This document shows, piece by piece, positions 26,186-39,500 of a stretch of DNA of 64,000 nt. Within the stretch, counting starts at the first letter, position 1. Each line of letters opens with the position of its first letter. Under the pieces are notes generated by a model that worked only from the letters and a program-made list of their open reading frames with translations, ran no database searches and was not told the DNA's origin. The stretch is from Rhynochetos jubatus. Taxonomy: Eukaryota; Chordata; Aves; Eurypygiformes; Rhynochetidae. The translations under genes were made by a program, and so were the position numbers. The stretch spans positions 9,375,501 through 9,439,500 of the forward strand of contig CM050656.1 in the NCBI GenBank assembly GCA_027574665.1, read 5' to 3'.

Positions 26186-26460
26186 TCATACACAGAATTG
26201 TAGAACAGGTTGGGTTGGAAGGGACCTTAAAGACCATCCAGTTCCAACCCCCCTGCAATGGGCAGGGACACCCTCCACTAGACCAGGTTGCTCATCCAGC
26301 CTGGCCTTGGACATTTCCAGGGATGGGGCATCCACAGCTTCTCTGAGCAACTTGTGCCAGTGCCTCCCCACCCTCTCCATGAAGAATTTCTTCCTTATGT
26401 CTCAATCTAAATTTTCCCTCTTTCAGTTTAAACCTGTTACCCCTTGTCCTGTCACTACGC
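26186..26460 (-). mobile_element. CR1 LINE, 3' end fragment
   Basis: Antisense CR1: GGTTGGAAGGGACCTTAAAG is followed by CACTAGACCAGGTTGCTCAT, TTTCCAGGGATGGGGCATCC, GAATTTCTTCCTTATGTCTC and ACCCCTTGTCCTGTCACTA. It covers the 3' UTR and the last coding part of ORF2, then stops at a 5' truncation near 26460. A short deletion follows GTTGCTCA: the usual AAGC... joint before CCAGCCTGGCCTTGGAC is missing. It is non-coding. Confidence 0.94.
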
Positions 26461-29400
26461 GACATTCAGGAACATAAGAAAATGATGCCTGAAGGTAAAA
26501 AGGGCTGGCCTAGATTCTCAACTGGCATAGTCTGGCAGAGATCCAACAGCAGCCGCATAGCTAAGGTAAAGATCTGGTGCTCTCTGGTTTCTATAAAGAT
26601 AAGTCAGGAAACTGATTCAGCAAACTGCTAGTGAAAATTTTCTTCTGAAAAGAGCACAGTACTTATAACTCCCATCACTTGCCATGAATGCCTGAATGGA
26701 GGAAATATTTAACACCATATGCACAATTCCCATTCCTTTGCCCATGTTTATTTGAAAGAGAATTACGAAATCTTCTCAAGATTATGAAAAAAATATATAT
26801 AATGCCTTGTGCAGTTATGGTGTTTCAGCACAACCCTAAGGGACACTTCAGATTTATTCCCTTGCAGAATGATGTTGTGCACATTGGAGAGAGAATCAGC
26901 CAAGAAGGCAATGTGAATATCTGAGGAATATGTGAGACTTGAGAATTAGATACCGCCTACCTTATGACTGTAGTCACTAGAACAGTGCTACACATGGTCC
27001 TTGCAGAACTATTATAGCCATCAAATCTCAGTTAGCAAATATGAAGTCAGTAATCTTTTATCCTAGGGGGGTGAGCTGGGAAGTAAATACTGACACCCCA
27101 GAGTAGGTTTCTGCAAGTGACTGAGTCAATCTGACTCACTGCCCAGTTCATCGCTACAAACACTGAAGGACACTGAATGTCATTATTAGGAGCAAAACCA
27201 AAAAGTGATAAAAGAGGTGTTTCTGCATTCTCCAGATAGACAAGCTGCTAAACCCCTGGATACAAGGCATGTGGGTGCTAGGAATTTACACAAACTCAAG
27301 GGAAGGGTGGACAAGTTCATGGAAGAGAAATCCACTGAGGTTGCCACCAGCCTGTATCTGCCTTAGCAAGCTCAAGATGATAACAGTTAGAGGTCAGGAA
27401 GGCATGAGGGAGAGCCATAATATGTGCTTACCCTTTTCTCATACCCTTTGCTAATTCCCTACTCTCAGCCACAGCTGGAAACAGGATCCTGAGTTTGATG
27501 GAAGTGTGGTCTGGTCCATTACGGCGATTCTCACAGGGCTGTCCATGGCAAAAAATCACAGAGCTGCTGGCCTGTGATCTGTCATTTTCTAAAAATCATT
27601 TGTTGGTTGTACACACCCTGAGGAATATTCTGATCATTACTAGTTACTTAGGAAGGTCAGTGGGAAGCATATAAAGGCAGTTGACAATGCAGTACTGACA
27701 TCGGTAAAGAAACTCAGCTACCCTGGCAATGTCTTGGAAAGGCATGACTGCCAAACACAAGCCAGGCTAGCCCTGGGGAGATTAATGCAGCGTGTCTGCA
27801 ATGAAGGCAACATCTGACTGCACACAAAAACAAGTGTCTACAACACAGTTGTCATTACTCTTTTCCATGCCTGAGAAGACAGGACAATTTATAGCTGTCA
27901 TGGTAAGTGGCCTAGTCAATTCTTCACGCAATGCCTCCAAGTCTTGGCTGGTACAGAAGGGCACTGATCTCCACAGCTGGGATCTCGGAGTATTGCCAAA
28001 TCCTCCTCTGCTCTTCAGAAAATCAGGGATGCTTGTCAGTTAACAGCAAGTTCAAAGCCATCTCTGATGGCCCACTCTGACATGGTAAAGAGTTGAAAGA
28101 CTCTGAAGAAACACCATCAACCCCTGTTTAAGGCAGATCATTAGCCATGGGGCACAGTGCTGACATCCGGAGTTGTCCCAGGCTAAGAAGAGTAAGGATA
28201 GGGTGCAGTATGAACAGTGACATGGGCAAGCAGGCATAAGACAGTCAGAAATCTGCAGCATTTGCTATCTTGGGGGATTATAAAATTCAGCCTTGTTTCT
28301 CACCTAAAGGCTACTCAGTGCTTACTCTCAAGCCCTTGCACACTAGACAGTCAGTAAGTACAACATGCCATCCTCTTTAGGAGCCTGCCAACAGTGGTGC
28401 CAAGGCATGGCTTACAGAAGTAGATGGGAAGGCTCCATTAACCTATCCTGGTTACTCAGGATCCTTATCATGCAGCTTTAACGATGCTATTTACATCTTA
28501 CTCCCTTATTTCCTAAAATCCCCTGAATACATCACATTACCAGGAACTTTTCCTATGGAATAGCCTTTGCTGCCTATATTTCTGTAATGCTGTGACATAT
28601 TCTGAAGCACACTGTGCTCCCCTGGGATCTACCGTCCTCTTGCACTTCAAATACCATTTTGCTCCTCACAGGAGTTATTTCACTGCCATTACTCAGGCAG
28701 TAAGAGCTGTACAAAGCATACTTCTTCAACAGCTGCAAACTAGTGTAGCTCTGGTGAAATGTTGCTGCTTTTAATATCATTTCCTAACTGTGCTGGCTGC
28801 TTGGCAATCAGGAGTTGTATCCTACTAGTTCTAGCAAGTCCCAAAATTTTTATGCAATTGATCAGGTCCTACAGAGCAGGTCCAACACAGGGGTGTGATG
28901 ACAAGGGTCAAAGCAACTATATGTGCTCCTTTGCAGGCTGATGTCGCATTCAGTGATGACTTTCACATGTCCTGCAGCAGCTGGGGCTATATTCTGGATC
29001 TGTGCATGGAGAATGGCTGTTTTCCCATGGGTAGGCAGTTTTGTGGAGGTTTCTATAGCACTGATGTCAAAGAGAAGCGGACTGAAACACAGGCCCAGGA
29101 CAGATAAGAACAACCAAATGGACCTTAAAATGTCTTCTGCGCATGGAAATAAAGAAGGCTCATGCAGAGAGGAGATCCCTGGACTCTGGTCTCACTCCCT
29201 CTGATGTGAATGCACAGTAACTCCACTGGACTCAGCATAGGCTATTAGTCATGTAAAACAACAAAGTTAGCTACTTTAATCTTTTGGGGTTTTTTCTTGC
29301 TCTTCTCTGAACTGCCTCCAATTTTTCAGTATTAGGAATCCGGTGCTTGGCCCCACATGCCAGGTACAGCCACAACAGAGGAGCTATTACATCCTTGCTC

Positions 29401-29745
29401 TGTAAGGTGATGCCTTTTGCGTATGCAGCCTCAAAACTTCAGTTATGGGTGTTTTTTGCATCCAATTGAATTATTTTATGTATGTGCCAGAATGATGTCT
29501 CCAGAAACACCCCTGTTTCTACCAGTCTTGCTGCTGCATAAGCTTCCTTTTCCTAGTAAATAGGTTAGTTTCAGATTTATTTTCTCCACAACCTTCTTAC
29601 TTGCTTCCTTGCTTCTATCCCTCCTGCATTATCCTTCCTTTTAGTAAGCCATCACTGTCTTTATCAGCCATCATCCCATCTCTCAGTTACAGATCGCATC
29701 AGATTTTATGACCAAGAACATACAATGCTCTTGAAAATTTGTTTT
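26461..29745. other. Non-coding sequence with an ancient L3/CR1-like remnant
   Basis: No gene was recognised. An old LINE 3' end lies at 27290-27540 and is listed separately. A possible further amniote-type relic (AGTAACTCCACTGGACTCAG) lies near 29217. Open frames reach 93 codons on overlapping strands, with no motifs. Confidence 0.5.
27290..27540 (+). mobile_element. Ancient CR1/L3-like LINE 3' end
   Basis: GGGTGGACAAGTTCATGGAA at 27305-27324 is followed downstream by AGCTGGAAACAGGATCCTGA, GTTTGATGG, GTCTGGTCCATTACGGCGAT and TCTCACA. The order matches an old amniote LINE 3' end I know, in which 'gacaagttcatggagga' precedes 'ggacagggtactgggctagatggacctttggtctgacccagtatggc'. The copy is degenerate and much older than the bird CR1 copies in this window. 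The family name (L3 or ancient CR1) is uncertain. Confidence 0.6.
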
Positions 29746-30452
29746 CATAGAATCACAGAACCACAGAACCACAGAATGGTATGTGTTGGAAGGGACCTTA
29801 AAGATCATCTAGTTCCAAACCCCCTGCCATGGGCAGGGACACCCTTCACTAGACCAGGTTGCTCAAAGCCGCATCCAGACTGGCCTTGGACATTTCCAGG
29901 GATGGGGCATCCACAGCTTCTCTGGACAACCTGTCCCAGTGCCTCACCACCCTCTCCGGGAAGAATTTCTTCCTTACATCCAATCTGAATCTCCCCGCTT
30001 TCAATTTAAACCTGTTACCCCTTGTCCTATCACTATAGGCCCATGTAAAAAGTCCCCCCGCCAGCTTTCTTGGAAACCCCTTCAGGTGCTGGAAGGCTGC
30101 AATAAGGTCTCCCCAGAGCCTTCTCTTCTCCAGGCTGAACAAGCCCAACTCTCTCAGTGTGTCCCCACAGCAGAGGTACTCCAGCCCTCTGATCAACTTT
30201 GTGGCCCTCCTCTGGACTCGCTCCAACCACTTGATATCCTTCTGGTGTTGAGGGCCCCAGAGCTGGATGCAGCACTCCAGGTGAGGTCTCACGAGAGCAG
30301 AGTAGAGAGGGAGAATCCTCTCCCTCGACCTGCTGGTCACACTGCTACTGATGCAGTCCAGGATACAGTTGGCTTTCTGGGCTGCAAGTGCACAATGCTG
30401 GGTCATGTTGAGCTTCTCATCCACCAGCACCCCCAAGTCCTTCTCCTCAAGG
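29746..30452 (-). mobile_element. CR1 LINE, best-preserved copy (5' truncated)
   Basis: About 707 bp of antisense CR1. The 3' terminus on the plus-strand side has an expanded tail of 8-9 bp units (AGAATCACAGAACCACAGAA and neighbours), followed by TGTTGGAAGGGACCTTAAAG, the 3' UTR, and the ORF2 C-terminus. The element ends abruptly near 30452, after GTCCTTCTCCTCAAGGG, by 5' truncation. The copy is relatively young: its ORF2 remnant is open throughout, and its 3' UTR resembles the copy at 17501-17970. It cannot mobilise itself, because the endonuclease and the reverse-transcriptase catalytic core are absent. Confidence 0.97.
29849..30436 (-). pseudogene. CR1 ORF2 C-terminal remnant (reverse transcriptase 3' part)
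   Basis: An open frame of 195 codons ends at a natural stop just before the CR1 3' UTR. It contains motifs typical of the region downstream of the reverse-transcriptase domain in CR1 ORF2: LVRPHLEC at residues 48-55, LERVQRRATK at 71-80, [13 protein letters not shown] at 94-106, SDRTRGN at 135-141 and HWDRL at 166-170. In full-length CR1 this protein has an N-terminal AP-endonuclease domain followed by reverse transcriptase and is roughly 900 or more residues. Only about the last fifth remains here, and both catalytic domains are missing. The first Met is internal to the ancestral protein and is not a real start. It is expected to be non-functional. Confidence 0.9.
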
Positions 30453-33400
30453 GTGCATTTTGTTTCATTTAAAATCAGTTCTGAAAGTCAAGAACCTAGA
30501 TCTATACTGATCTCTTCAGTGACCCACTAAAAATACTCCACCTTCTTGCATCTTACAGCTGTCTGTTTTCATTACTCTCTTAGGGAGCATTTTCAGCCCA
30601 GAAAGTACCTCTCTCCAAGATGACTTTGCATTGATTACCTACGTAACTTTCATTGCAAGACACTGTAACTATATCTTTTCCTAAAATCCAAGTAATCTGT
30701 TAAAAAAAATACAGGTTTTTGAGGCAAGATTAACTTTATATAAACCTATACTGCTGATGTCCATTATTAAAATACAAGTAAAAATCCAGTCTGACAAGAG
30801 GCTCCCCTGCAGGTATGGCAGCCCCAGAACAGATCACTCGAAAAGCAATGGCAACATTTACAATTCTTTTTCTGAACTTGAAAATGGACTGTGCTGATTT
30901 CCTCTGCTATTTCACTACCCCCCCATCAAAGGCTTAAGTTTATTAAGCTGTTCCCTAAACAGCCTAGGATGCATAATAACTTCTTATCGCTGCATGTTCA
31001 CATGTTCCCCTAGCACAGTTAGTGAGGCTGGGTCCTTCTGACTTGACTTCGCATATTTTTCTTGGAACAGGACTTATTTTTAAAGGAGATCACTATTTCA
31101 GCCAACTTTTGCATCATTAACAACCCCCTCCTCTTTATTTATTCGTATTTTAATAAGCCACTGATTTCCCAATCAAGGAACAATGACAGCTTTGGCTAAA
31201 ATCTGAACTCAGACACAAAGACAACATGAAACCTTTTCTTTAAAGAAGGAATATATAGCATTAAATATCAGTTAGAAACTATGAACTGCAGGTGACTGAT
31301 AAAAGAGGCAAAAGATAGAAGGAAAATTACTACTGGCAGAGTGAAAGCCAAAGACAAGTGCTTAAGCAAGGATGTAATAACAAAAATTCTAACAATTACC
31401 GCTGCCTGTTGCCTAACTGGAGAGTGTAAAATTGATGATAAAACACAACTGAGAAAAGAAAAAATGTTCAGCAAGTATTTTTGCTCTGGATTTCAAATAT
31501 TTATGGATAGCAATATGGAGAAGACAGTCTGGTCTATGTGCATATGCAAGCTCCCAAAGGCTTAGCTAAATGTCAGTAGATTATTAGCACTTCCTAAAAA
31601 GCTGAAAATTTCAAGAGGACTGACACATGGTAAATACAGAGTGAGTTTTGCAAAGAAAGCATTTTTATCCTGCCAGTTTTAATCCAGTGATCCTGAAATC
31701 AGCACAGAAAAAAATAATTTAAAATTTGATACATGATTCAGCTGAAAGGTAAAGAAAGAATGCAAGGCTGAAAATAAAACTAATACCCATCAGAAAGTTT
31801 TATGGAAAATAGAGTTTTATATGCAAACCTGATATCAATTGGATAGATTGTTGGTAAGTGTAACGTGTGACACCCGGGTATTTATTTGACTGTACACAAT
31901 GCAACACTCTGCATATGAACTGGCGTTATAACAAATCAATAAGGGCATGTTTGAGGCAAAGCTTAGTTATTTGAGATCTGCAGAAGGCTCTAGAGAGGAC
32001 ACTGACAAAATGGAAGGGAACTAAATATATGACTTTGCCTTGACTAGACCAACACAGCCAGTGGTTCTCTCTCTTTGTGTAGCCTTGGTACAATACCACC
32101 ACCAGCTCTTGTGTGAATAATTAAAATACATGCCAAAGTTTGGAGGGGTTTAGGGGGAGGAAAAAAAAAAACAAAAAAACACAAAACCAGAAGTAAGGGA
32201 TAGACAAAACACTGGTTAACAACTAATTTAGAGCTTGATTGGTTATCAAAGTGGATAGAGAGAAGTTGATTAGCAGAAATAAAAATATCTTCACCCAGTG
32301 AAAACACCACACAGGTGAATGGACTCTTTCAGCAGCAGAGAAAGGCAACATTACAGTCTGTGCCTGAAAGGCAGAGCCAGAAACTGAGAAGTAAAAGACA
32401 CATTTTGAACAGAGAGGATGATTAATTTTAGGTCAAACTACCAGGGGACGTGGTGAATTCTCATACTATTCAGTTCAACACAAGGTGGGATCCATCAGTC
32501 GGTGACACACAAGGGATCTGATTAAATCATTTGCAACCCGCTTCTGGCATTAGGTTCCCTGTACTGCTGAAGAAACCCAGCAATAAGCCACACCATCTGA
32601 CCCAGTAACCTGCGGCAGGAAAACGTCCCTTGTCAGCTGCATATTGCAACCTCACTCCTCCTTGCTCCCACTCACAGAATGGATTGCTCCCTCATGAAGT
32701 GCCCATCCTGGCAACACAGGAGCTTAAGAGATGAACAGAGCTTGCTTTGAATTGGAAGGAAACTCATATACATACCTTACCAGCAGGGAAACACATACTT
32801 TACAAGGTAAACCGCACCTAAGACTTTTTTTCCCTTCCCTCTCTTTTCAAATCAATCAGGCCCTGTAAGTGTGACTATATATGCACCACTCTTGCCTTCT
32901 GTCAAAGAAAAAAATTCGATTCTATGTGAATATACAATCTCTTCCATTCAGGACTGGTGCTGGCAAAGCACGGGATGATGGGAAAGTTGCTGCTGGCAAC
33001 ACAGAGATGGGCTGTGGCCACAGAAATTCAACGGGACGGCCACATGCTGACAGAGCTTAGGTGCCATTGAAGAGTTTGGGGATTTGGGTCACTGCTCTGA
33101 GAGGCAGGGTGCAGCAGTCAAGTTTGCTACAACTCACTCTAGAAGCAGCAGCCACTGTAGGAAATGTGTCTGGTAGGGATGCTGGTCCCAGCACCACTGC
33201 TCTCTTGTCGCTTCTGCCAGAGCTTGGCATTCTGTTCTTGTCACAACCTACATTTTGGAAGAGCCTGGTTGACCCACACACCCTGAGAGAGACGGGGTAC
33301 CAGTGAGATGCACAGACCACCTTTGAGAGACTTCTCTGAGCTGAAGAGATATTTCAGACTTGCTCGTAATTTGGACATGGCCAGTTCTGAGCATAGAGAC

Positions 33401-34496
33401 CTTCAGTATTCGAGTCTGCCAATCCAGTTTCCCATGCCAGCTTCATATTCACTGGAGGAAATAAAGGAGAAAGAAGGGGTGGGAGAGATGAACTCTGTAA
33501 CAAGCCACATCAGTGTAGGAAAGCAGGAAAGGTAAATAGAGTTTATTTTATCAGCACTGCACAGGAAGTCTCGAGACCAAAAACCGCTCTCATCCCAGCC
33601 AGCACTCCACGTTATTTCTGGCACCTTTGTAAATTGGTTTGCAAAAAAGCCTTGGGAGTCCCGCAGCAGACTGTACCTCTCAGCTCCCTCCACCTTGAGC
33701 ATTTTACTGAAAATAAGGGCTGTTCCTAAACTGGCAGGTTGAAGCACCTCTTGGGGGACACTGCAGCCAACACAGACACATTGGCTCCAGTTGCTAAGAA
33801 AGGCTGCCCCTGGGGCTGTTCCAAAAGTCAGCTTTGTCACTAGCACTACCCCAGAAGAGCAAATTAAGCCAGCTCAGGGATGCAGATATGGAGACTTGCA
33901 CCTTTACCACAGTACAGGTTTAGTTTGAGGGAAAGGTCCTGCGTCCCTGGATGTGACTTGTCTCACATTTCATTCATGCCATATTAGACCTGATTGAGAG
34001 CCAATAAACCTTTTTCTTTCTTTTAATTTCAGCACTTGTCTTCAAAAAAAATCATGTTTCCTGGGGCAAAACCCACATTTTTAAAGCTTATTTTCATATT
34101 TATTTTTAAAAAGAACTTGCAAGTTATTCATCAATGTTGCCTTGGTCAGAGGGGCAACGTGCTCCTTTCCCATTCTCCTAAAGCTTGTTTTCAGGCATGA
34201 AGCCGGCCTGCGGGGGTCAGGCTCAGCCCCATCGTTTTGCGTGGACCCATAGAGGGCACCAGAGACTCATTTTTCAGTGCACTGGCCAGGTGCTTGTTTT
34301 GTCCTACCAGTAACGCGCAGAGCGTTGGGGACTCCTGGGATGAGGAGTGGGAGGGAGCTCCAAAGAAATACAAAATTTGAATTCTAGTCTGAACTGCTGG
34401 AATGATGGGTATTTCTATTTCCTGCCATTTCCAAATTAAATATTAAAATAAAATGTTGGCTCGATCTGAAAATTCTTTCTCAAGTATCTGATGAAA

Positions 34497-34525
34497 GGGG
34501 GGGGGGGGGGGGGGGGGGGGGGGGG
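34497..34525 (+). repeat. Poly(G) homopolymer, 29 G
   Basis: An uninterrupted run of 29 G on the plus strand (C on the minus strand). It is the most extreme homopolymer in the window, with quadruplex potential and a high slippage rate. The length given by an assembly is unreliable for such tracts. Confidence 0.93.
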
Positions 34526-36572
34526 AATCAACTAAAATATTTTCTTTTCCATTTCAAAAATTCAAACAAGAAGCAAAAACTAATCCGTGACACAAAAACT
34601 CTCTTCACATGTAAAAGTCCAAGCATTTAATTTGGAAAACATCAAAAATAACTTCTCTTCCCCACACCCCCCCTTATACAACAGAAAATTAAATTAATTT
34701 TCAGTTTGGTGTTATTGAATCTGCATTTTTCACAAAAAAAAGTTCAAAGAGGATATTTCCTCCCCCTCTAGCCCCAATTGTCTCAAATCAGTGGTCTCCA
34801 GAGGAAGTGTTTCAGTGGCATTTGTAAAGATCACACTCCGAGAAACCCATTTCACTATTTACCCTCTGTCAGCGATAAACGAGAGGTAAACGAATGGGAA
34901 GAAAACAAACCCACTGTGTGACTCACTCTCATGTGAGAAGTGTGCTGTCTGCTGTAACCACATGTCCTGGTATATTATCACAATGGTTTATTTAATCTGT
35001 GAGTGAACTCTAGACATCATCTTCTCCCATCTTGCAGCCCGTGGATCTCTGTCCTGCCGGCAGAGCCTTTTCAACACTCATTTCCACATTTGATAGGGTA
35101 AAGTAGCTCAGGCAGTCCCACACCAGCAACAGCCTGATGCGCCCTATGATCCAGGGCATCTCAAGTACCTTCCAAGACTGAAATACTACACAGAGAGCTG
35201 CATAAGGACTTATCATTACATCAACATGGATGTAGCTAGGTAAACAGTATCTAGGAAGTCGCTCTCAGTAAACTGACATAAATTTGGGAAAGGGAGGGCA
35301 GGAACACCAGATTTGGAAGCAAGATGATGATCAAAATACTGAGGCAGTTCCTCTCTCTTAGTAACTGTCCAAACTAGTATCCTCAATTTCAGACTGTCCA
35401 AGTCTCCCCAGGTTTGAAAAGTGCTTCCTTCTGTGAATTTCTTGGTTCAGGCTTCTCTCTTGTTTTCAGCAACCTTTACTCCCCCTTGTCTCCCGTCTTT
35501 CAAACATCTCTTCACGTCTTGCAGCACAGAGGATGCAACCCTTGCAAGGTTTTCATCAACTTTACTGGAATTGGATTAAACCCCAGTTTCCTGCAGCAAC
35601 TAGAATTTGGGTGTCTTTCTAGGACCAAATATTTCATACTGCCTAGGAGAGACTTTGCTCTGTACTCCTCCCCCATTTCTCTTCCTTAAGTAAAAGATTA
35701 GATTATCCTTAAATAATATGTTTCCCAACTGTTTCGTGTGGCAAACCCTCTCTACTTCCTGCTTTATTCGTGGTTTGCATCCTGTGTACATGGCCTAAGA
35801 GATCAGTTGTTCAGCCTCAGGGGGCAATTAATCCCCAGCACTGTAATCTGCACAGAGGCATTTAATCTTTCAGGAAAGATGCACCTGAAAGGAACTTTCT
35901 GAGAAGCACATGGTTGATAGAAACCACTGAGCAAAGCCAACAGCTTAGCCAGAGGCTGGGAATCTCCTTTCTGCTCTGATCAGGTTTCCCCAGCAATTAA
36001 ATGCAGAGCCTTCTAACAGTAGTTTTTTCTAAGGCTGATGAGCAAAAGTCCTGTAGATTTGATTTTAAGATCTCCTCAAGGGTCCCTGTTGCATAACCTA
36101 GCTTCTCCCAGGAGGGTGTTTGGTTCTACTCCTGATGGTGGGGAAGCCTTTCCTGGCATCTGCCTGATCTTTGCTCAGCCCTCCTATAAAAGTTTGGTCT
36201 CCAGAAAGTGGATCTACAGGGCAAAGCCTCTCGCTGTTGCACAAACTCCAAATATACAAGGTCCTAATCTCTCCTTTGGGTCTGAAAGTGAAACTACGGT
36301 CACAGTCATCTGAAACCTCTTTGATGAGGTCATCACAGAGTGATGCATCCTTCATTTTGCCACCTTGCTCTGCACCAAGATATTCTGGATGACTTTTTCA
36401 GACTCTTCAACTTCAGGATGTTCAGACCTTTCCAAAAGAGTCAATACCAAACCATCTGCCAGGGATTTCTCTGGAACTTGGCTGAGTTTCCTAAGCTCTC
36501 TATTTCTTATTTGGCTTCCTCAACTTCTTTTCCATTTAAGCTGTCCCTATCTGTCCCCTCCAATAGCTCAAA

Positions 36573-36591
36573 TTTTTTTTTTTTTTTTTTT
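36573..36591 (+). repeat. Poly(T) tract, 19 T
   Basis: An uninterrupted 19-T run. It could be the tail of a minus-strand retroposed copy, but the adjacent sequence (GCTTAGAGGGTTGGCTGAGG) shows no recognisable gene body, so it is listed as simple sequence. Confidence 0.9.
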
Positions 36592-39500
36592 GCTTAGAGG
36601 GTTGGCTGAGGACAATTGGAAACAGCACAGGAATCCTACCTTTTAAAGCAGCAGTGAACTGGCACTTACATCCTCTTCTGACTTACGCTTAGGTGCCCAG
36701 ACAGGGAGTGAGTACTAGGATGTGGACATCATCCCCTCCTGCAGCATGCTCTCTGCACACCCCGGGACACTTTACAGTCATAAAAACCTTAGATTTATGG
36801 TGCGCAGGACTTATTCCAACTTAACTCCCCTCAGGTACTCCTGAAGTTGGGAACTACTGCACTATGACATCCCCCAAAAGAGGTGACTCATCCTTCTTCC
36901 ACGGCCTTCCCTGTTTCTACTCTTCCTGCTTTGGCCTCAGTCAGGAGTGTTTACCTTTTTGCTCAGCTGCAGAGCCTTAAGCATAAGTGGAAAGGTAAGC
37001 AGGTAGGCATGCTTTTCTGATTTACCCATCCTCAGCACACCCTTTTCTTCCCATCCAGTCCACCAGAACCACAGCTGCTGCCTACAAACCAGTGTGACCC
37101 AACTGGCTTCCCCAGTGCTCACACACACACAGTTCTTCTCCAGCAGCTGGCTCCACTGAGTGCAAGAAACAATGCTGTGTCCTTCTCCCATCTTTGCAGG
37201 AGCTGTAGGTCTCTTCAGCCAAGTCATCTCCCTGCTGCCTGAAAAGCCACAAGACTGAACCAGTGCCTGCATAAACCGGTTGCGTTTGCAAGGTCTGGTG
37301 CTTTGCCTTTGACTTCCCTCACCTACTGAACAGGTCTGCCAGGTGTGCAGGCACGGACACCCCTTCATTTCCAAGAGGTGAGGCTCACAGGTCACCAGCA
37401 CACATCAAAAGGACCACATAAAGACCTACATTCACGGATATGTTTTCAAATGCAGGAGACAGACAGATGGACAAAAAAGACAATAAGCAGATAATAAGTT
37501 TTAGGCAAACATCTCTTATGAAAACGGCTCCCTGGAAGCCTATAGGCTTTTCCTGTCATTAATGAGGTTCCTGCTCTAGGCTACAAGATGTGTGCAGTGC
37601 ATATCACGTATTAATGTGTTCAGGATAACAGGGCTTTAAATCAGCAAGTAGTGCTGGAGAAGCATGGGATGAGGTCAGTCTTAGCAAAACTAAAATTAAA
37701 TTAAATTTGAAGTGGTGTCAGATGAAAAGATGTTTTCCACAAAGCTGGTCTTGTAGGAAAAGCAGAAGGAAACAAAAAAACTACCTCCAAAAAACAACCT
37801 ATGAGTCATCAGGTTGAAATAGGTTATTCGATCACTACGTCCTGCAGCCTCATTTCCCCTCCAGTAAAATGGGTTTGGAGTCTGGAGTGTCATGATATAC
37901 CTGGGAAGACAAGCTCAGTGAGATGGACATGAGAAGAGCTGACCTGTCAGACCAGTGTTTTCTGCCAACTCCCACCCATCTCCAGCCCTGGATTGCTGCC
38001 CTGGCTCCTTGGACAGCTTCAGGGAGTGGCTGGTGCTGCATAAGAATTGTCCCCTTCAGCATCCCTCTCTGCACCACTGTTCTTAGGGTATTTGTTTGAT
38101 TTTTTTAGTTAGTATTTTGCCCTATTCTTTAATTTATTATCTCTAAAATTGTTTGGTTTCTCCTCATTTTCTTCTTTAACCTCCCCTTGTAAAGCATTGC
38201 TCTTATGTTTTTTTAGGGATGGGTTGATGACAGTTCTAAGGGGAAGACAAACAGGAACAATGGATGTCTTGTGCAAAGCATAAGAACAAAGAAAATATGC
38301 AGGAACACTTCTGAAAACCCCCAGCCTCCAAGGGCTTCCTGAGTCAGATTTGGTTACTTTGTATTTAACAGTCCTTGATAGGTCTTTTTTTCCCCATAGA
38401 CATGTCCAGTCATCCTTTGAGCCCCTGTAGGTGTTTAGCAAGCGTAACTGTCCCCAGAAAGGTGTTCCAGATCTTCTCTATGAATTCGCTACTGTCAAAA
38501 TGATTACCTAATGCCATATTGCACTTCTTAAATGTTTATCATTATAGTAGCTGAGTTCCTGGTAGACTTTCTGGTAGACCTAAGATGCACATCAGCAGCA
38601 GATACGTGTATCCTGAACTCTGGCTGCAAGATTTTTCAGGTGAAGGATGATCTAAATGTAGTTACTGAAACCAGTATGTCTGATTTGTTTTTTAATCATC
38701 TGAAAGGAAATGAACTGTATTTGTAAGTAGGAGTATAACTGAATATCCACTAAGAACTGGTGAACTTTCAAAAGTTGGTAGGGTTGAATATACATCAATA
38801 GCTATTAGCTGCTCTGAGAAAACTTTAGAGGTCCTGTCTGTATACTGAGAAAAAGGAGGAGAAATCCAGTTCTAGAAAGCTCCCATCCTGAGTTAGGCAG
38901 ACAAGGAGAGCTAAAAAAAATAAAAAGGGAATAAAAAGGGCTCAAGTGTGTATTTAACTGATTGACCCCTCTCTCCTTATCCCCCCAGCATGCTGAACAG
39001 CAAGAAACACAAAGGAAATGTTTAATTGCCTCCAAAATAAGGCACAGGGGGGAAAGCAAGCATGAATTTGAGTTCTAGGCAGAATCATCTATGGCTTTTT
39101 TATTTTATTGCTTTGCTCCTTAGTAAAAGTTACCTTCAGGAGCTCCTCCCCAAAATACTATCCTTAGGGATCCCAGGGAAGAACAACGCAGTGACTTTAT
39201 CAGCCCTCCCTCGAAGGCATTGCCACTGTGGTGAAGGATGGGCTTCCCTGGCAAACCGCGAGGAGTGTCCTGACCCACCGGCCCCGAACCCAGGGACTGA
39301 GTGAGTCAGAGCCAAGGGAGACAGCAGGGAACTGCAGACTGTTGCACAACTGGCTGGTGGGGAGGGAGGAACACAGCCCCCGGGGAAAAGGAGTAGCCAA
39401 ACAGACTGAAAAGTAAAAGTCACCTGCAGGGACTGCAATCCAGAAACCTCAAACTGAACTCCGCAAGATTTTCATCAGCATTTCCAAGGGAGAGGTTACA

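Noticed and set aside
29939-30472. 177-codon plus-strand open frame
   Set aside because: It is the exact antisense of the CR1 ORF2 remnant. Conserved CR1 sequence explains the absence of stops.
34010-34060. Splice acceptor (CTTTCTTTTAATTTCAG) marking an exon
   Set aside because: The downstream sequence has no long open frame and no matching donor. Such strings are common by chance.
36573-36591. Poly(T) as the tail of a processed pseudogene
   Set aside because: No retroposed gene body could be recognised beside it, and I could not find a flanking target duplication.
36937-37401. 154-codon minus-strand open frame as a gene
   Set aside because: No recognisable domain. A second overlapping frame on the same strand is also open, and no splice or promoter context could be supported.
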